Numbered from the stretch's first letter, positions 11,000-22,168 are shown. The stretch: DNA of 64,000 nucleotides from Acanthosepion pharaonis (GCA_903632075.3 CAHIKZ030001780.1:527001-591000), one strand, 5' to 3'. Numbers and translations: made by a program. The notes: generated from the sequence alone by a model not told the origin.

Positions 11000-11225
11000 G
11001 GCTGACTGGTTGATTACACCAGATTTCAGATTAATGAACGGTCATCGTGAGAGAAGACATATAAGTTGTTAAATATAAATATATACAGTGATATCTCCGC
11101 ATATTTATAGTTTTATTCTTGTCGAGAAATATTACCAAGTATTTGTCCAGCCATAAAATATATGCTACCATAAAGATACGAACACGTCTAACGTATATAC
11201 AATATAAGTCAAAAGTTTAAGGCCA
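11000..11225. other. No recognised feature
   Basis: AT-rich sequence without a copy elsewhere in the window. Confidence 0.4.
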
Positions 11226-11229
11226 CATT

Positions 11230-11600
11230 CATACCTTCTTTGGTTTAACTCCTACTAAGTTAGTTTTAGTTCATTTGGTTGTTTAACGACATATCAACTC
11301 CTTATGAGTCATTTAATGCCAAAATTGAATTTTCTTGCGTGCTTTGGTAATCTGTTTTACTATTAAAATTTATTGCTGGAAATTTTTCCTATAAAAATTT
11401 ATTTTCATAGAGTTTTGACCCCAGTTTGGTGGTTAACTATTTGGCCATAGTTGGGACCCTAACAGATGCTACTACCCTGGGTCAAGGTGGACCTTGGAAC
11501 AACAGCAATTAAGAGGTACTTCCAGTCTCCTCAAAACCTTCTGGTCAGAGACCTTGCTGCTGGATGCAGTTTACCGTCATAGTCAGGACGATGGTACTAA
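11230..11600 (+). repeat. Dispersed non-coding repeat, family C
   Basis: This segment matches the reverse complements of 20775-21110 and 52045-52290 in order: TTTAACGACATATCAACTCC, then GTCATTTAATGCC, ACCCCAGTTTGG, GGGACCCTAACAGATGCTAC, then AATTAAGAGGTACTTCC and CTGCTGGATGCAGTTTACCG. All copies have scattered stops in every frame. No A or B box or terminal inverted repeat was found. Identity unknown. Confidence 0.8.
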
Positions 11601-11769
11601 GTTAGAATGTTGACATTCTTTAACCTATTAGTGCTTGTCGTTTCACATTTTTTTGTTTTGTTTTTTAGAGAGGGTTATCTAAAATTTAAAAAATACCAAC
11701 CCTATGATTGCCATTATGACGCAAAAGGAACTAAAATTTTGAGGAAATTTTGTGCAGTAATAGGTTAAT

Positions 11770-11774
11770 TTCAC

Positions 11775-11811
<37 letters not shown>

Positions 11812-11812
11812 T
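11770..11812. repeat. (ATT)n microsatellite
   Basis: About 14 TTA/ATT units. Confidence 0.97.
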
Positions 11813-11919
11813 AATATTATAAAAAATTTCTTGAGCGAGTAATAAGTTTTGAAAAAGGTACGTAACTTCCAATCTTTAGGTGATTATTCAAAATCTATAT
11901 GGTGATCCCCAAATTTTGG

Positions 11920-12030
11920 GCTACTTCTTTTTACAGTGATATTCACGCTGTACAAGGCCCAAGAGACGCTTGGGGTAGAGGGTTGCAGAGTAAGAGGCTG
12001 CATTGCAAGCTCACTCCCCGATCTTTTGAA
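11920..12030 (-). mobile_element. LINE L-B 3' UTR remnant
   Basis: TTACAGTGATATTCACGCTG, then TACAAGGCCC and GGTAGAGGGTTGCAGAG parallel the 3' UTR of the L-B copies at 37800-37880 and 40045-40100. No coding part is left. Confidence 0.6.
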
Positions 12031-12084
12031 CAAGAGTAGAGGTTTATACCTTGTTTCCTGTTTATGATTGGGTTTCTGGTTCCT

Positions 12085-12210
12085 TCTAAAATCTACTTAA
12101 ACTCTGAACGGCCGAAACGTCGAGAATATGGCAATAATGACGAGGAAAACAGTCCGGACGATATAAATAGTTACAATAGCTCATCTCAGAAATATAGACA
12201 GGTTTTGTGG
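12085..12210 (+). mobile_element. Family F right flank
   Basis: ACGGCCGAAACGTCGAGAAT, then ATGGCAATAATGACGAGG, ending CATCTCAGAAATATAGACAG. This is the right inverted flank of family F; the rest is missing. Two more F pieces lie within 700 bases. Confidence 0.75.
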
Positions 12211-12289
12211 TGTTTATTACTCATTTTATGGAATTGTGTTTTTCGTAAAATTTTTCTCTGCTCTATGCTAATGAACTCATAACGCTTTT

Positions 12290-12500
12290 ATTTACTGGGT
12301 CTAATCCTGAAACGGAAATATCCAAAAAAGGCATGGTAGAACAATCTACCCTTGTAGACTAAATAAAAGGTTCGCTTCGAAATTCCAACAAATAAGAAAG
12401 CCGGAGCATACAGCGGCCGAAATGTTGTGAATATGGCAATAAGGATGAGAAGAACAGTTCGAACAATTTAAATAGTGCAAATCATTTATTGGAAATTACA
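12290..12500 (+). mobile_element. Family F right half
   Basis: GGGTCTAATCCTGAAACGGA, AAGGCATGGTAGAACAATC, AATAAAAGGTTCGCTTCGAA and AGCGGCCGAAATGTTGTGAA appear in the same order as in the complete copy at 34400-34600. The CTGAAGA half of the core is lost here (AATAAGAAAGCCGG). Confidence 0.75.
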
Positions 12501-12540
12501 AATTGTGTTTGACAAGCGTCATATCTAATTCTTCTATCTT

Positions 12541-12640
12541 GCACACATATAAGCAACATACACATAGACACACATATAAGCATACATACACATAGGCACA
12601 CATATAGTCATACATACACATAGGCAAACACACAATTCAC
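12541..12640. repeat. Degenerate CA-rich minisatellite
   Basis: Units like ACACATATAAGCATACATAC and ACATAGGCACACATATAGTC repeat about four times with a period near 26-30 bases. Confidence 0.8.
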
Positions 12641-12734
12641 AAATACACACTGAATCACACTTCTAATCGCATTCATTGTAGTGATTATTTATCGCAGTCT
12701 GAATGATTCACCCTTTCTGCCAGAAGGTCTGGGA

Positions 12735-12900
12735 TAAGGATTTTTCATTATTTACATTATTTACATCCAGACTATCATCCTCATATTTGTTGTTGCAAGC
12801 CTGGTGGATTAAAGCGTTGGTTCGTGAATCTGGTGACATTGTAATTGTGAGTTCAATTCCTGGTTCGGGCAATGTGTATTTCAACTCAGTGAAAATGGAG
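12735..12900 (+). mobile_element. Family F: left flank stub plus tRNA-like centre
   Basis: ATTATTTACATTATTTACAT and ATCCTCATATTTGTTG are the left flank, deleted internally. TAAAGCGTTGGTTCGTGAAT, then ATTGTGAGTTCAATTCCTGG, form the tRNA-like centre with a clear B box (AGTTCAATTCC). Confidence 0.75.
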
Positions 12901-14500
12901 CGAGCAATAACTTAGCGGGAGGAAAATTAGAACTAGATTTGATATCTCGAGACATGGGCAACAAAACCAGAACAGCCTTCTCCCGTATATTAAATAAATG
13001 GTTATCATGTACGTTACACAGATTAACAAGCTGGAGAACACAAAGAACAAAACGTTGTGATAACAATAACAAAGATAAAGACACTAGTCCGTGTGTAAAT
13101 AACGCAAATAAAAATCGTTGTTTTGAGAGACAGTATAAGTTAATTATTTTTAAAATTGTTATAATATTTTAGAAAATAGTCCCGAGTAAAGTTTTAAGAA
13201 TATTTCTTAATATCTGAAGATATTTTATTTCAATATATAAAATAGTGAATATAAGCATGCTTTAAAAAATTGTTTTTGAATTACATAAAAACTGTCTGTA
13301 ATTGTCAGGAATCTCAGAATAAAAAATAGATGAATTTTACCTTGATCTTCCGGTAATAAAAATCTGTGACTCCCCTGACTCGGCGCCACCGCCGAGATCC
13401 ATCCGATCTTCAGGATAACACTGATTACGGTACATATTCCAATTCCAAAGCGTCAATTCATAAGAATACTAATTCTTATTTTAACGGCAAATATAACAAA
13501 CGTCTCCCGATTGTTCTCCAGATAAAGTTACATAAATCGATGTATATAATATCGTCTCTTTCTCAGCAATTACTTCAATGAAATCCGTTAAAACCTACAC
13601 GTGTTTTGAAATTAATGTTTGATTAGTATGACATAATTTTACATGTGAAAAACCATATATAACTAAGGTGTTTCCCATGCATAATAAAGCTTCATTTTTT
13701 TCTTAATGTGGATATAAACTTTCCGGTATAGATTATAGATGAAATAGATTGATTAAAGATATACCCTTAATGTCAAGAAAGGAGTCACGCCTTTACTAAA
13801 GGCTGTTGATTTAACTTTTTCATTAGTAAATGAAGGAATGTTTTATAGTTGGCTGTCCATAAAATGAATATTTTTAGATTAAAAAAGCAGATAATGAATA
13901 AAATTGTCAAATACTCTTACATGAAATCTCATTGCTTATCGATCATTTTTCAGTTTTGAAATTCAATAATAATATGCATTTGGTTTAAATATTCATAGCC
14001 ATAGAAGTATATCCCGTGTAGTAGGCACTATTTTTATGCGAAGAGCGTGATATTTTGTTGGTATACAGTTCTATGTACATTCATTCTTTTAGCCAAATAG
14101 AAAATAAGTTAGATTCATTCATATATTAATCATTCTGTCATCCGTCCATTTATCCCGCTTGTTTTATTTTTGTGGACAGTGAGCAGGACGTGTAGGCTCG
14201 TATTACTACGCGTCCGGTCGCGTGTACACGTCATCGAACTCATTACAAACAAATACAGTGTGATAAAGTGAATAAAAAAATAAGTAGCTTAACAGCTGCC
14301 AGATTACCAACTATCCAAAAAAGGTGACTTTTTTGCTTTTACTGTAAAGAGTTACAAATAATAAAAGTAATAATGAAAATAAAAGTAATAATGATAATAA
14401 AACTCTTTTAATTTATATCAGATAAATGTATTAAATTATATTACTTTTTTGGAAAGTAGATTCAACAAATGGTAAATGAAGGGAATTACATAGATACATA
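12901..14500. other. No recognised feature
   Basis: 1.6 kb of AT-rich DNA. Frames of 67-77 codons (12881-13172, 13366-13581) show no domain. A locally GC-rich spot near 14200 (ACGCGTCCGGTCGCGTGTAC) is not explained. Confidence 0.45.
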
Positions 14501-14501
14501 T

Positions 14502-14534
14502 ACACACACACACACACACACACGCGCGCGCATA
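14502..14534. repeat. (CA)n microsatellite
   Basis: CACACA run grading into CGCGCGCG. Confidence 0.95.
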
Positions 14535-14639
14535 CACATACATATGTGTTGGCTGGCGTGTCATGCAATTTAATAAGTGGGCATCAGTCTTTCTTTTCAT
14601 GAAACATGTAATAAAACAAGGTGTTGTTTTATTCATATA

Positions 14640-14641
14640 TC

Positions 14642-14683
<42 letters not shown>

Positions 14684-14698
14684 GATGAATATATATAT
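14640..14698. repeat. (TA)n array bounded by an inverted CTGAATAT / ATATTCAG
   Basis: A TA run of about 38 bases is closed on both sides by complementary ends (ATCTGAATAT ... ATATTCAGAT), so the whole segment can fold into one hairpin. A second short TA run follows. Confidence 0.9.
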
Positions 14699-14757
14699 AT
14701 AAATATAGAATATATTTGTAAAATGACAAAAAGGAAAACTTATCTTAGTCTTTTTGT

Positions 14758-14760
<3 letters not shown>

Positions 14761-14832
<72 letters not shown>

Positions 14833-14846
14833 TGTGTGTGTTAGGT
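14761..14846. repeat. Compound (TA)n-(TG)n microsatellite
   Basis: About 32 bases of TA then about 50 of TG. Frames reading YIYIY and CVCVC on both strands are artefacts. Confidence 0.97.
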
Positions 14847-14849
14847 TGA

Positions 14850-15460
14850 GCTGTAATGCTCCAGCCCAATTAAATAAAAAAGAAATTTTAGCCAAAAATT
14901 GTTTTTTTTTTTTAATATTTGGTTATTTTGTTTGAGTTTTGGGAGTAGCTCGTGTCTATAAACATTCACCACATCGTCGATTATATAAGATATATGTTAT
15001 ATGAAGTATTCATATAATTCAAACTTACCAAAATGTAATATAGGGAATTAACTTATCGATCCTATATCTTAAATATTGACTGGGAATAGAATATCTGCCA
15101 TTTTCTATTTCCATATAAAATAAACTATCCTTTTCTTTGTCCGCATTCCTTAATAAAATGAACTTTTCTCTATTTAAATCCAAAAGGAAAAAACAAACAA
15201 ACTTTAATTGAATCATTCAACAAAATAAAATAAACATTAAAAAGAAAATAGCATTCATTTTATTTGTAGATTTTATTTAATTTAGGTTAAAAAATTAATT
15301 GTCATTTTTATTATTACATATATTACATGATGGACTAGTTATGTATTTAAATGATTTTTTTTATAAATTAACATTGTTTAAAAAAAGGTTATGAATTTCT
15401 TTAAGTCGTTAGATTTCCCAATTTTCAAAAAAGTTCTATAATTCTCGCAAGGCATAACTC
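14850..15460. other. AT-rich stretch, nothing recognised
   Basis: One 63-codon minus-strand frame (15025-15216) without a domain. TTTAATTTAG-type runs only. Confidence 0.45.
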
Positions 15461-15462
15461 TC

Positions 15463-15482
15463 ATCTCTCTCTCTCTCTCTGT

Positions 15483-15546
<64 letters not shown>
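15463..15546. repeat. (CT)n then (TA)n microsatellite
   Basis: Seven to nine CT units, a GTTGCA spacer, then about 30 TA units. Confidence 0.97.
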
Positions 15547-15551
<5 letters not shown>

Positions 15552-15589
15552 ACAATTTTATTTAAAAATACGATACATTTAAATAGATA

Positions 15590-15770
15590 TATTTGTATGT
15601 GATAAACACCATTATCAATCGCTATCCAATGATAATCTCTATCTATTGTCCTGATTACGCTTTCCTCTTCCCGCTCATTATTAATGTTTCTGTTTCTAAT
15701 TCTTCCACTTCATGTTACCCTTTGTGTCTTAGTGGCTTTACTATCTTGCATGGGGCGATACAGATAAAAA
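15590..15770 (+). mobile_element. LINE L-A 3' UTR fragment
   Basis: CATTATCAATCGCTATCC, then CGCTTTCCTCTTCCCGCTCA and TTATTAATGTTTCTGTTTCT, align with the 3' UTR at 10740-10860. Only the last codons of the ORF (matching NVNQYL) are included. A severe 5' truncation. Confidence 0.75.
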
Positions 15771-15799
15771 TATGGGTAGTATTATTTCTTTTTTTATGA

Positions 15800-16490
15800 A
15801 ATACGTAAACGAATATTTCTCCCGGAGAAACAATATTTAGTGAAAACAAATCTTTCTTTATATGAAAATTCTTCATATTAATTGAGGAAATCTCACTTTT
15901 TTTATAACATGGTCAGTGTATGTGTTTCTCTTTCCATCTGTATCTTTTATTTCTAAAAGATTTGTTTACTTAAATATGTTTACTTCCATAAAACAATAAG
16001 AATTCTTATTGTGATTCTGTTTGATGTTAAGGTCAGAAGAATCGTTTAAAAAATACCCTTCGTCTACATGCATCGGTATTTTTTGTAAGAATTTGGCCTT
16101 AGGAAAACGCCTTGCATTTCAATGGCACCACGATATAAGTCTTGTCGATATATTAGTGAACATTAGTCTCTGTCTTTGACTTCCTTTTGAATTGATTTCT
16201 TTGCAAACAATCGAAATGTGAATTTTACATCTGCTTCTAAAAGGTCTAACAAACAAGCTAATTATGTGCCGTTACAGCAACGCTGGAATCCTGGTCTTAC
16301 GAATTGGAATCCCTGTTAACGTTTAAGCAACCTCATTGAAAAATCCTGCTTTACGGAAGAGAAACATTTCTGAAATGGCCGGAGATTTCAGATCAGAATT
16401 TAGTTTCAAAGATGCGCACCTTTAGTGCCTTAGATTTCAATTTGAAAATTTCATTAAAATAAAAATAATTTATATCTTTCACAAGTGTAT
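15800..16490. other. No recognised feature
   Basis: AT-rich sequence with no copy elsewhere in the window. Confidence 0.45.
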
Positions 16491-16494
16491 TTGC

Positions 16495-16680
16495 GCGTAA
16501 GTGGATATAACGATTCCAACAGGAATTGGAACTCGGCACTCCGGTTAACAATACCACTATACCACCGGAACAAGCTTAGAGTACCTATTATTCCCAAGCG
16601 GTCAGCCGTCTATGTACTGACCCGAATCGACGTTGCTTAACTTTGGTGATCGTATGAGAACCAGTGTCTTAAGCCTATTA
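16495..16680 (-). mobile_element. 5S rRNA-derived SINE fragment
   Basis: On the minus strand, 16676-16580 reads AGGCTTAAGACACTGGTTCT, ATCACCAAAGTTAAGCAACG, then GGCTGACCGCTTGGGAATAA. This is a 5S head with the A-box (AGTTAAGCAACG) and C-box regions recognisable. A short body follows (CCGAGTTCCAATTCCTGTTG), also seen next to the heads at 62760. Diverged, not a 5S gene. Confidence 0.82.
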
Positions 16681-17700
16681 TATTTGCTCATAGAAAGAAT
16701 GTGGAATCATCAGTTTAAATATTCTTTTATCTTCTTTCTTAGAAGCATCAATAATTATTTGAATCATCCAGTAAGAAAATAGCCGTGTTTATGATAAATA
16801 CCTGAGAGAATACGATTGAATTAGGATCCATATATGGATGTACTTGTGAGTTGACATGTCAAAATCTAAAGTTTTGTGAATGGATGTCTGATGTTTTGTT
16901 ATTCGGTTTTCTCCACAAATATTTTCTTAATCTTGCAATATCCCAAGTCGATAAGTATATTATGAGCATTGTTGTGAAAAAATAGGATTCAATTTATGTA
17001 AATAAGTTTTTTTGTTTTTTTTTGTCGTCGGTAACAGATTGGCAATGAATAAACGAACCCTGCAAAATACCTTAGCTCAGTAAATCATGAGAGTTTCCTG
17101 CCATTCTAATGAAGGGAAAAGGACTGTAAAAATAAAAATTCATTTTATATTTGTATCGAGCAATTTAAAAGAACGAACGAAAGGTAAGCGTAGAAAATGC
17201 AACATTCTGACCATAAAAGGTAATCCTGACAAAACAGTCCCAGCTAATGATTGAATGTGCATACAGTTGCTTACGTATGCTTGCAAAAGTGCATCTGGCT
17301 TGTAATGGGTGTGGTGGGGCGAGAGCGAAGGAGGAGACGAGCTGTTTCCCTGTATTTAAATACACGCGCCATTATGAATACGTGCAATAAGTTGTACGCC
17401 TTTGAGTGATGGCGGTTGGAAGAAGTGCGCACAGATAAATGTATGCAACTACGTATACACTATATTTATAAGTACTTAATGCATACGTATATAAGTGTTT
17501 GTGCATGGATTATGCGCCTCCCGTACATATATACATATATATGTTTGCATGAACGAATAGATTGTACGAGTGAGTGTACGCGTGTATAAATGTATGTATA
17601 TGTATAGGATAGGTATGACAGATATGAGTATCAATTATAGGTACATTATTTGTAAATGTACTTATCTCCCTGCATTAAACTTCATCTCAGTCTGTTAATA
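16681..17700. other. No recognised feature
   Basis: One 66-codon minus-strand frame (17165-17365) without a domain. ATGTATATGTATA-type imperfect repeats lie between 17450 and 17630. Confidence 0.45.
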
Positions 17701-17701
17701 T

Positions 17702-17713
17702 CTAGATAGATAG

Positions 17714-17766
<53 letters not shown>
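17702..17766. repeat. (TATC)n microsatellite
   Basis: About 14 TATC units preceded by inverted ATAGATAGATAGATC, giving a short hairpin start. Confidence 0.97.
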
Positions 17767-17814
17767 CTTAACGTACAAATATTGAATATATGAGCATCTA
17801 TGTTACGTGCACAA

Positions 17815-18050
17815 AGGTGAACCATCCCCACTCCTTTCGTATTCCATTAGCAAGGAAGAAGTTCCATTCGGACAGCTTCTTGCGATGAATTGAAGACTGT
17901 TTTCCTTATCACTACAATGTTGACCTCTACAAGTCCAGGGTTAACCATTATATTTTCGGCATAACTCCATGAACTGCACTTCCTGCTTTCTCTTACGCTC
18001 AAGCAACCACACACATTAACTCTCTTCCTTCAGTGATTCCTGGTCCTTGT
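17815..18050 (+). mobile_element. LINE L-B 3' end
   Basis: CCTTTCGTATTCCATTAGCA encodes FRIPLARKKFHSDSF, then CCTTATCACTACAATGTTGA (YHYNVDLYKSRVNHY) gives the C-terminus. The T/W/L box (RTARLWN in other copies) is deleted. It ends near the (TA)n array at 18067. Confidence 0.75.
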
Positions 18051-18064
18051 ATTTTTTTACATTA

Positions 18065-18066
<2 letters not shown>

Positions 18067-18126
<60 letters not shown>
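18067..18126. repeat. (TA)n microsatellite
   Basis: About 30 TA units directly after the L-B 3' end. Confidence 0.97.
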
Positions 18127-18129
<3 letters not shown>

Positions 18130-18700
18130 TTCCTAAGTATACGTTTTCTTCGTCTTGTAAAAATGTGTACACGTTGAGGCGTTTCGAAATGCATAGGAAG
18201 TTGTCTCGGTGTACTATCGTAGTGTTAACATCCATTCCGTATGATTTTTCTCTCTCTTCACTGCCTCTCTTACTCTGTTTCTACCACTCTATCTCCCACT
18301 CACTCTCTCTCCTGTTTCTCTCTCACTTTCTCTCATTCTCCATCGATCTCTCACACACTCCTGTTTTTCTGTATACGTGCGAATTACGTTAGATAGCGTT
18401 TTGTGTCGCATTTGTACTCAATGGTTATTTGGTGTTGATGTTTACTGAATGCGCACAGAGAGTGTAATTGTCCCTGCAACGTTGGTGGATTGTCACAAAA
18501 TCTGAAGTTTCGCCCACATACACTGATTAACGATACCCGATACGTATTCGGCTGGTCACAATGTATTTGCATATTTGTGCACTATGACCAAAAAGTAATT
18601 GCTTCTGAACATATGCGTATACGAGTCGAGTAAGTCAACTGTTGTCGTTCAGAATAACACCAACCAAAGATCTACAAAAAGCCGGCAAGCAATGACCACA
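18127..18700. other. No gene; CT-rich tract at 18245-18365
   Basis: CTCTCTCTT/CACTCTCTCT mixed pyrimidine tract inside otherwise unremarkable sequence. The 75-codon frame 18165-18392 reflects it. Confidence 0.5.
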
Positions 18701-18709
18701 AGTATATGC

Positions 18710-18711
<2 letters not shown>

Positions 18712-18750
<39 letters not shown>

Positions 18751-18790
18751 AATCTTTATATATATTATTTATATATTTATATATACGCGG
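18712..18790. repeat. (TA)n microsatellite with degraded flank
   Basis: About 17 TA units, then TATATATTATTTATATATTT. Confidence 0.95.
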
Positions 18791-18907
18791 TACTTATTGG
18801 AAAGTGCTCAATATCAGTGATAGAGCTAACATATTTAGTTAATGTGTGGAGTGTGTCTGACGATCCCAAAGAGCGTGAAACCCACGGTAATAAACTCACA
18901 TCAATCC

Positions 18908-18910
<3 letters not shown>

Positions 18911-18953
<43 letters not shown>
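18911..18953. repeat. (TA)n microsatellite
   Basis: About 21 TA units. Confidence 0.97.
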
Positions 18954-18955
<2 letters not shown>

Positions 18956-19104
18956 AGGTAAGATGAGAACGTCTATAACATTTAATTTAAAAGAGGGCTA
19001 AATACAAATTATATTATTTATTTTAGGCTAGGTACCTCAACTTTTTCAGCATAAATTTTTTATACCTAAGGTTTAAAATGAATTAAAAAAAATATTTGAG
19101 TAAA

Positions 19105-19490
19105 ACGTTTGAGGAAAACGTTTTTAAAATTTTCATTTCACCTTAGGAGTCTTATTATCATCTTTTAAGCTCCAGACATATTTAGAAAGTGATGTATTAT
19201 TTCTATAAGTACTATTGGTCAAGGACAAGGTATGTTGATACAACCTAGTCTTGAAAGAATTCTTAGTACCACCAATATAGAATTTTTTAACCGTCGCATT
19301 CTCTATTGTAGAGATTATTCAAAGATAAACAAGAGATTGAGTTAAACATTTGTTTGGCAATGGGCATTGGTCAGAATTCCTACAATTTCATTGGCCAGTA
19401 TCATTAATAATATTTTCCTTGGGACGTTGGATTACAGATAGAGGATGGTTAGAATTGAGGTGAATATAATGAAAAATAGTGCCAACCCCA
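19105..19490 (-). mobile_element. Penelope-like element: GIY-YIG endonuclease region
   Basis: The minus strand reads NSNHPLSVIQ at about 19450, then a cysteine-rich CRNSDQCPLPNKCLTQSLVY, the YIG half of the endonuclease core (KKFYIGGTKNSFKTRLYQH) with its conserved arginine, and NNTSLSKYVWSLKDDNKTPK. This order (zinc-finger-like Cys motif, then GIY-YIG, then a helical LSKYVW stretch) is that of EN-containing Penelope-like retroelements. There is one in-frame TGA after LVYL, and TGA where the conserved tryptophan after PKVK is expected. The linker between the SNHP motif and the Cys motif is deleted. The copy cannot make active enzyme. Confidence 0.87.
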
Positions 19491-19827
19491 ATCTCTAATC
19501 ATATACGTTCGTTTGTAGAATGTAGGTTTAGCAACCACTTATTGATAAACATTTTCCTAAAGGTAACCCTCTTAGTAAAATATTTAACAGAAACGATAAG
19601 TTTCGAGCAGAATAAACCCTGTTCAGGGTGATATAAACGGGCCAAAAGATTTGATAAAAAAACAAGAAATCAAGACATAATCTAAGATGGGTACGGTTAG
19701 TTACATTTCTCGCACAAACTTGGTATTATCGCTGTTTAACCCACAAATTTAAAATTTTTAACCATTATGGAATTAAAATTTGAAATTGCCAGCAGAATAA
19801 GTTTAGCGATTTGGAAAGAAAAATGTG

Positions 19828-19925
19828 CAAGCCGAATTCATCATGTTCAATTTTACACAAATACTCTTGTAAGAATCCATCTCTCCCCCCCCCCAGCGAT
19901 GGATTAAATAGAAGAGCAAATTGGA
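19828..19925 (+). mobile_element. SINE body fragment
   Basis: TTTTACACAAATACTCTTGT, then AAGAATCCATCTCTCCC and CAGCGATGGATTAA, match the body downstream of the 5S heads at 400-470 and 50110-50190. No head is present. Confidence 0.65.
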
Positions 19926-19929
19926 CTCT

Positions 19930-20510
19930 CTAGACATGAGGAAACAATCAGCATGGGAGAAGTTTAACTCAAATTCAAAACTAATCTGAAGAAAGATGGG
20001 AACCGTCATGTTATATTGCTCTAGACACACCCACTGCTACAATGAATGCAGTACATGAAGTATTGCAGTGACCCTGATGGCTTACGGAATATGTGACGTG
20101 AGGAAAGATTGGCGGGATAAAAATAAAAACACTATATGAAAATATAAGATAAGCTCACAAGTGTCTTTAATGTTTGTGTTTGAAAATGTATAGGTTTTAA
20201 AACTCAATGGTTTTGAAGAAATTTCAAACTAATGCATAATATTTCATGGATTATACAGAACTCATACTATTACATAAGTACAGCTCTAACTGTATCTATC
20301 AAATTGATAACAAAGACCTTTGTTAAAATTGCATCGACGTTTTCCTTTGCGAGGCAAAATATTGCTTCAAAAAGTATCAAGATCGTAATTGAAAATTATC
20401 AAAATCAAATAGACTATATGCGTTTCACTGCATGATTAAGCTATGGAGCCCCTGATCAGTTCACCTTCATATCAGATTTCGCACGCCTACATCATTTTGA
20501 CGTCCCCAAA
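19930..20510. other. No recognised feature
   Basis: AT-rich. A 67-codon frame at 20232-20435 shows no domain. Confidence 0.4.
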
Positions 20511-20514
20511 TATG

Positions 20515-20612
20515 TCAATTGTAGCAGCCTCTTTTGCTGACAACCATGCATTCAATCTTTTCATAGTTAATGGATAATCCTTTATTCAATTCATCATCAC
20601 CATTAGACCTGT
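20515..20612 (-). mobile_element. RTE-like LINE reverse transcriptase fragment
   Basis: The minus strand encodes LNKGLSINYEKIECMVVSK, the conserved stretch just after the RT catalytic box in this LINE family (compare NYKKTECMVISKK at 56800). It starts at NGDDELN, and the upstream sequence is unrelated. Confidence 0.75.
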
Positions 20613-20774
20613 TTCGACTTGAAACACACTGCAAAGTACAAATCAATGTGATATTCAACAACTCTATAAATCTAAGCCTTGCCTTGTGATGGCTCACAAA
20701 AGCTCTTCAAAGATTTTACGGGGAATGATAGAATTTTATAAATAGTTCTTTTGATATCTTTGTTTATTAGGGTT

Positions 20775-21110
20775 GTTCGGGACATGCATTTCAATTACAA
20801 TCTACATCCAGCAGCAAGAACTCTGATCGAGAGGTTTTGAGGAGCGTGGAACCGCCTCTTCATTGCTCTAGTTCCCAGGTCCATCATGACCCAGAGTGGT
20901 AGCACCTGTTAGGGTCCTAGCAATGGACAAACAGTGAACCCGAAACTGGCATCAAACATACCAGCAATACATTTTCATAGAAAATAAAAAAAAATACCAG
21001 TAAGACAATTTTTGAAAACTAAAAATTCCCAAAGCTCAAAATAAATAAAATTACAGCATTAAATGACCTTATGAGGAATTGAGACGCCATTAAACAAACA
21101 AACCAAACAA
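20775..21110 (-). repeat. Dispersed non-coding repeat, family C
   Basis: Reverse-complement copy of 11230-11600, sharing CCAGCAGCAAGAACTCTGAT, GGTTTTGAGGAGCGTGGAA, AGTGGTAGCACCTGTTAGGG and, at the far end, AATTGAGACGCCATTAAACA. About 335 bases. Confidence 0.82.
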
Positions 21111-21460
21111 TCATTTCACTTAATATTACTTATCTTCTATTTTAAATTTATGTTTTCGATCTGAAAGCATTTAGGTTCTTTTCTATTTGTTTTTATTTGT
21201 GCATCTGATATTCTGCCTAGGTCATTTCAATGTCCATGTGTTGCAATATCAATGTCAACCAATTTCTTGTTAAAGGAAAATATCTGAAGGATTCCACAGA
21301 AATTGTTTCTACAGTTATTGTCTTGGCAAAGAAGGGCAGCTTAATGGAGTGAACTTCCTAGGAACCAGTTCAAATGGTGCTGACAACGAATGTCACTGAG
21401 TGAAGTCAAATCTTGAGTTCTTGATGAATGACTTTAGAAAGAGCCGACAATACAAAGAAG
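21111..21460. other. No recognised feature
   Basis: AT-rich, no copy elsewhere in the window. Confidence 0.4.
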
Positions 21461-21883
21461 TCATGTTCGTGAAAGGACAGTAGTCCCTATGGTAAAAAAA
21501 AAAATATTGAAAGGTACAGAGAGGGACAAGAGACCTTTCACCGCGGCGCGGCACGCCCATTCGACTGTTTGCGCCCTCAAATTGTTTCCTTTCTGCCTCG
21601 CTCGTCTACAGCAGAAGGGTACAACCAGAATAAATGCTCCTGCTGCTTTCCTTATGGTTTTATTTCGTGGGTAACGATCTGGCCAAAGAATTATTTTTAA
21701 GTCACAAGCGTTTAACTTGAAGAAACTGCAGCCTGAGAACGAACCTGTTGTCTGGTCGGAACTTGCAACGCTACACATGAATCTTTTTCTCCTTATATTT
21801 GCTTGTGTTGCTTTGATTTCCGTTTCTAAGAGACAAAATTCCCTCAACGGTATTATTACGAACGTCCCAAGCCAATAATTCAT
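21461..21883 (-). other. 140-codon minus-strand frame in a GC-richer pocket
   Basis: This is the longest frame not explained by a repeat or transposon. It overlaps a local rise in GC around 21540-21610 (CACCGCGGCGCGGCACGCCC). The product would be basic with a weakly hydrophobic start and has no domain I recognise. No ribosomal or TATA context is visible, and a 61-codon plus-strand frame overlaps it. I regard coding as possible but unproven. Confidence 0.2.
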
Positions 21884-21889
21884 GCTTTT

Positions 21890-22165
21890 CCATTATTACA
21901 AGTCATCAAACATTAAATGTCCCGATGGTAAACTCTTTATATGCAGTTGGAGTCATTTACAAAGTGTTATGGGGTCCTCCCCTTTTTCATATAAGTGGAC
22001 TCGACCAGAGTGTTACTTGGATTGCTGCCGTTAAATACCCAGAGTCAGTCAGTATACAGAAGACAGAGATTGTGATTGAGTTGGCGGTAGAGTAATAGTG
22101 TGTGAGGTAACCGCTTGTAGAAGTCACAGTTACCAGTACGTAGACTCTAAGGAAGTCCTACTGAG
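21890..22165. other. No recognised feature
   Basis: Sequence between the GC-richer pocket and a (TA)n array; no domain or repeat copy. Confidence 0.4.
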
Positions 22166-22166
22166 A

Positions 22167-22168
<2 letters not shown>

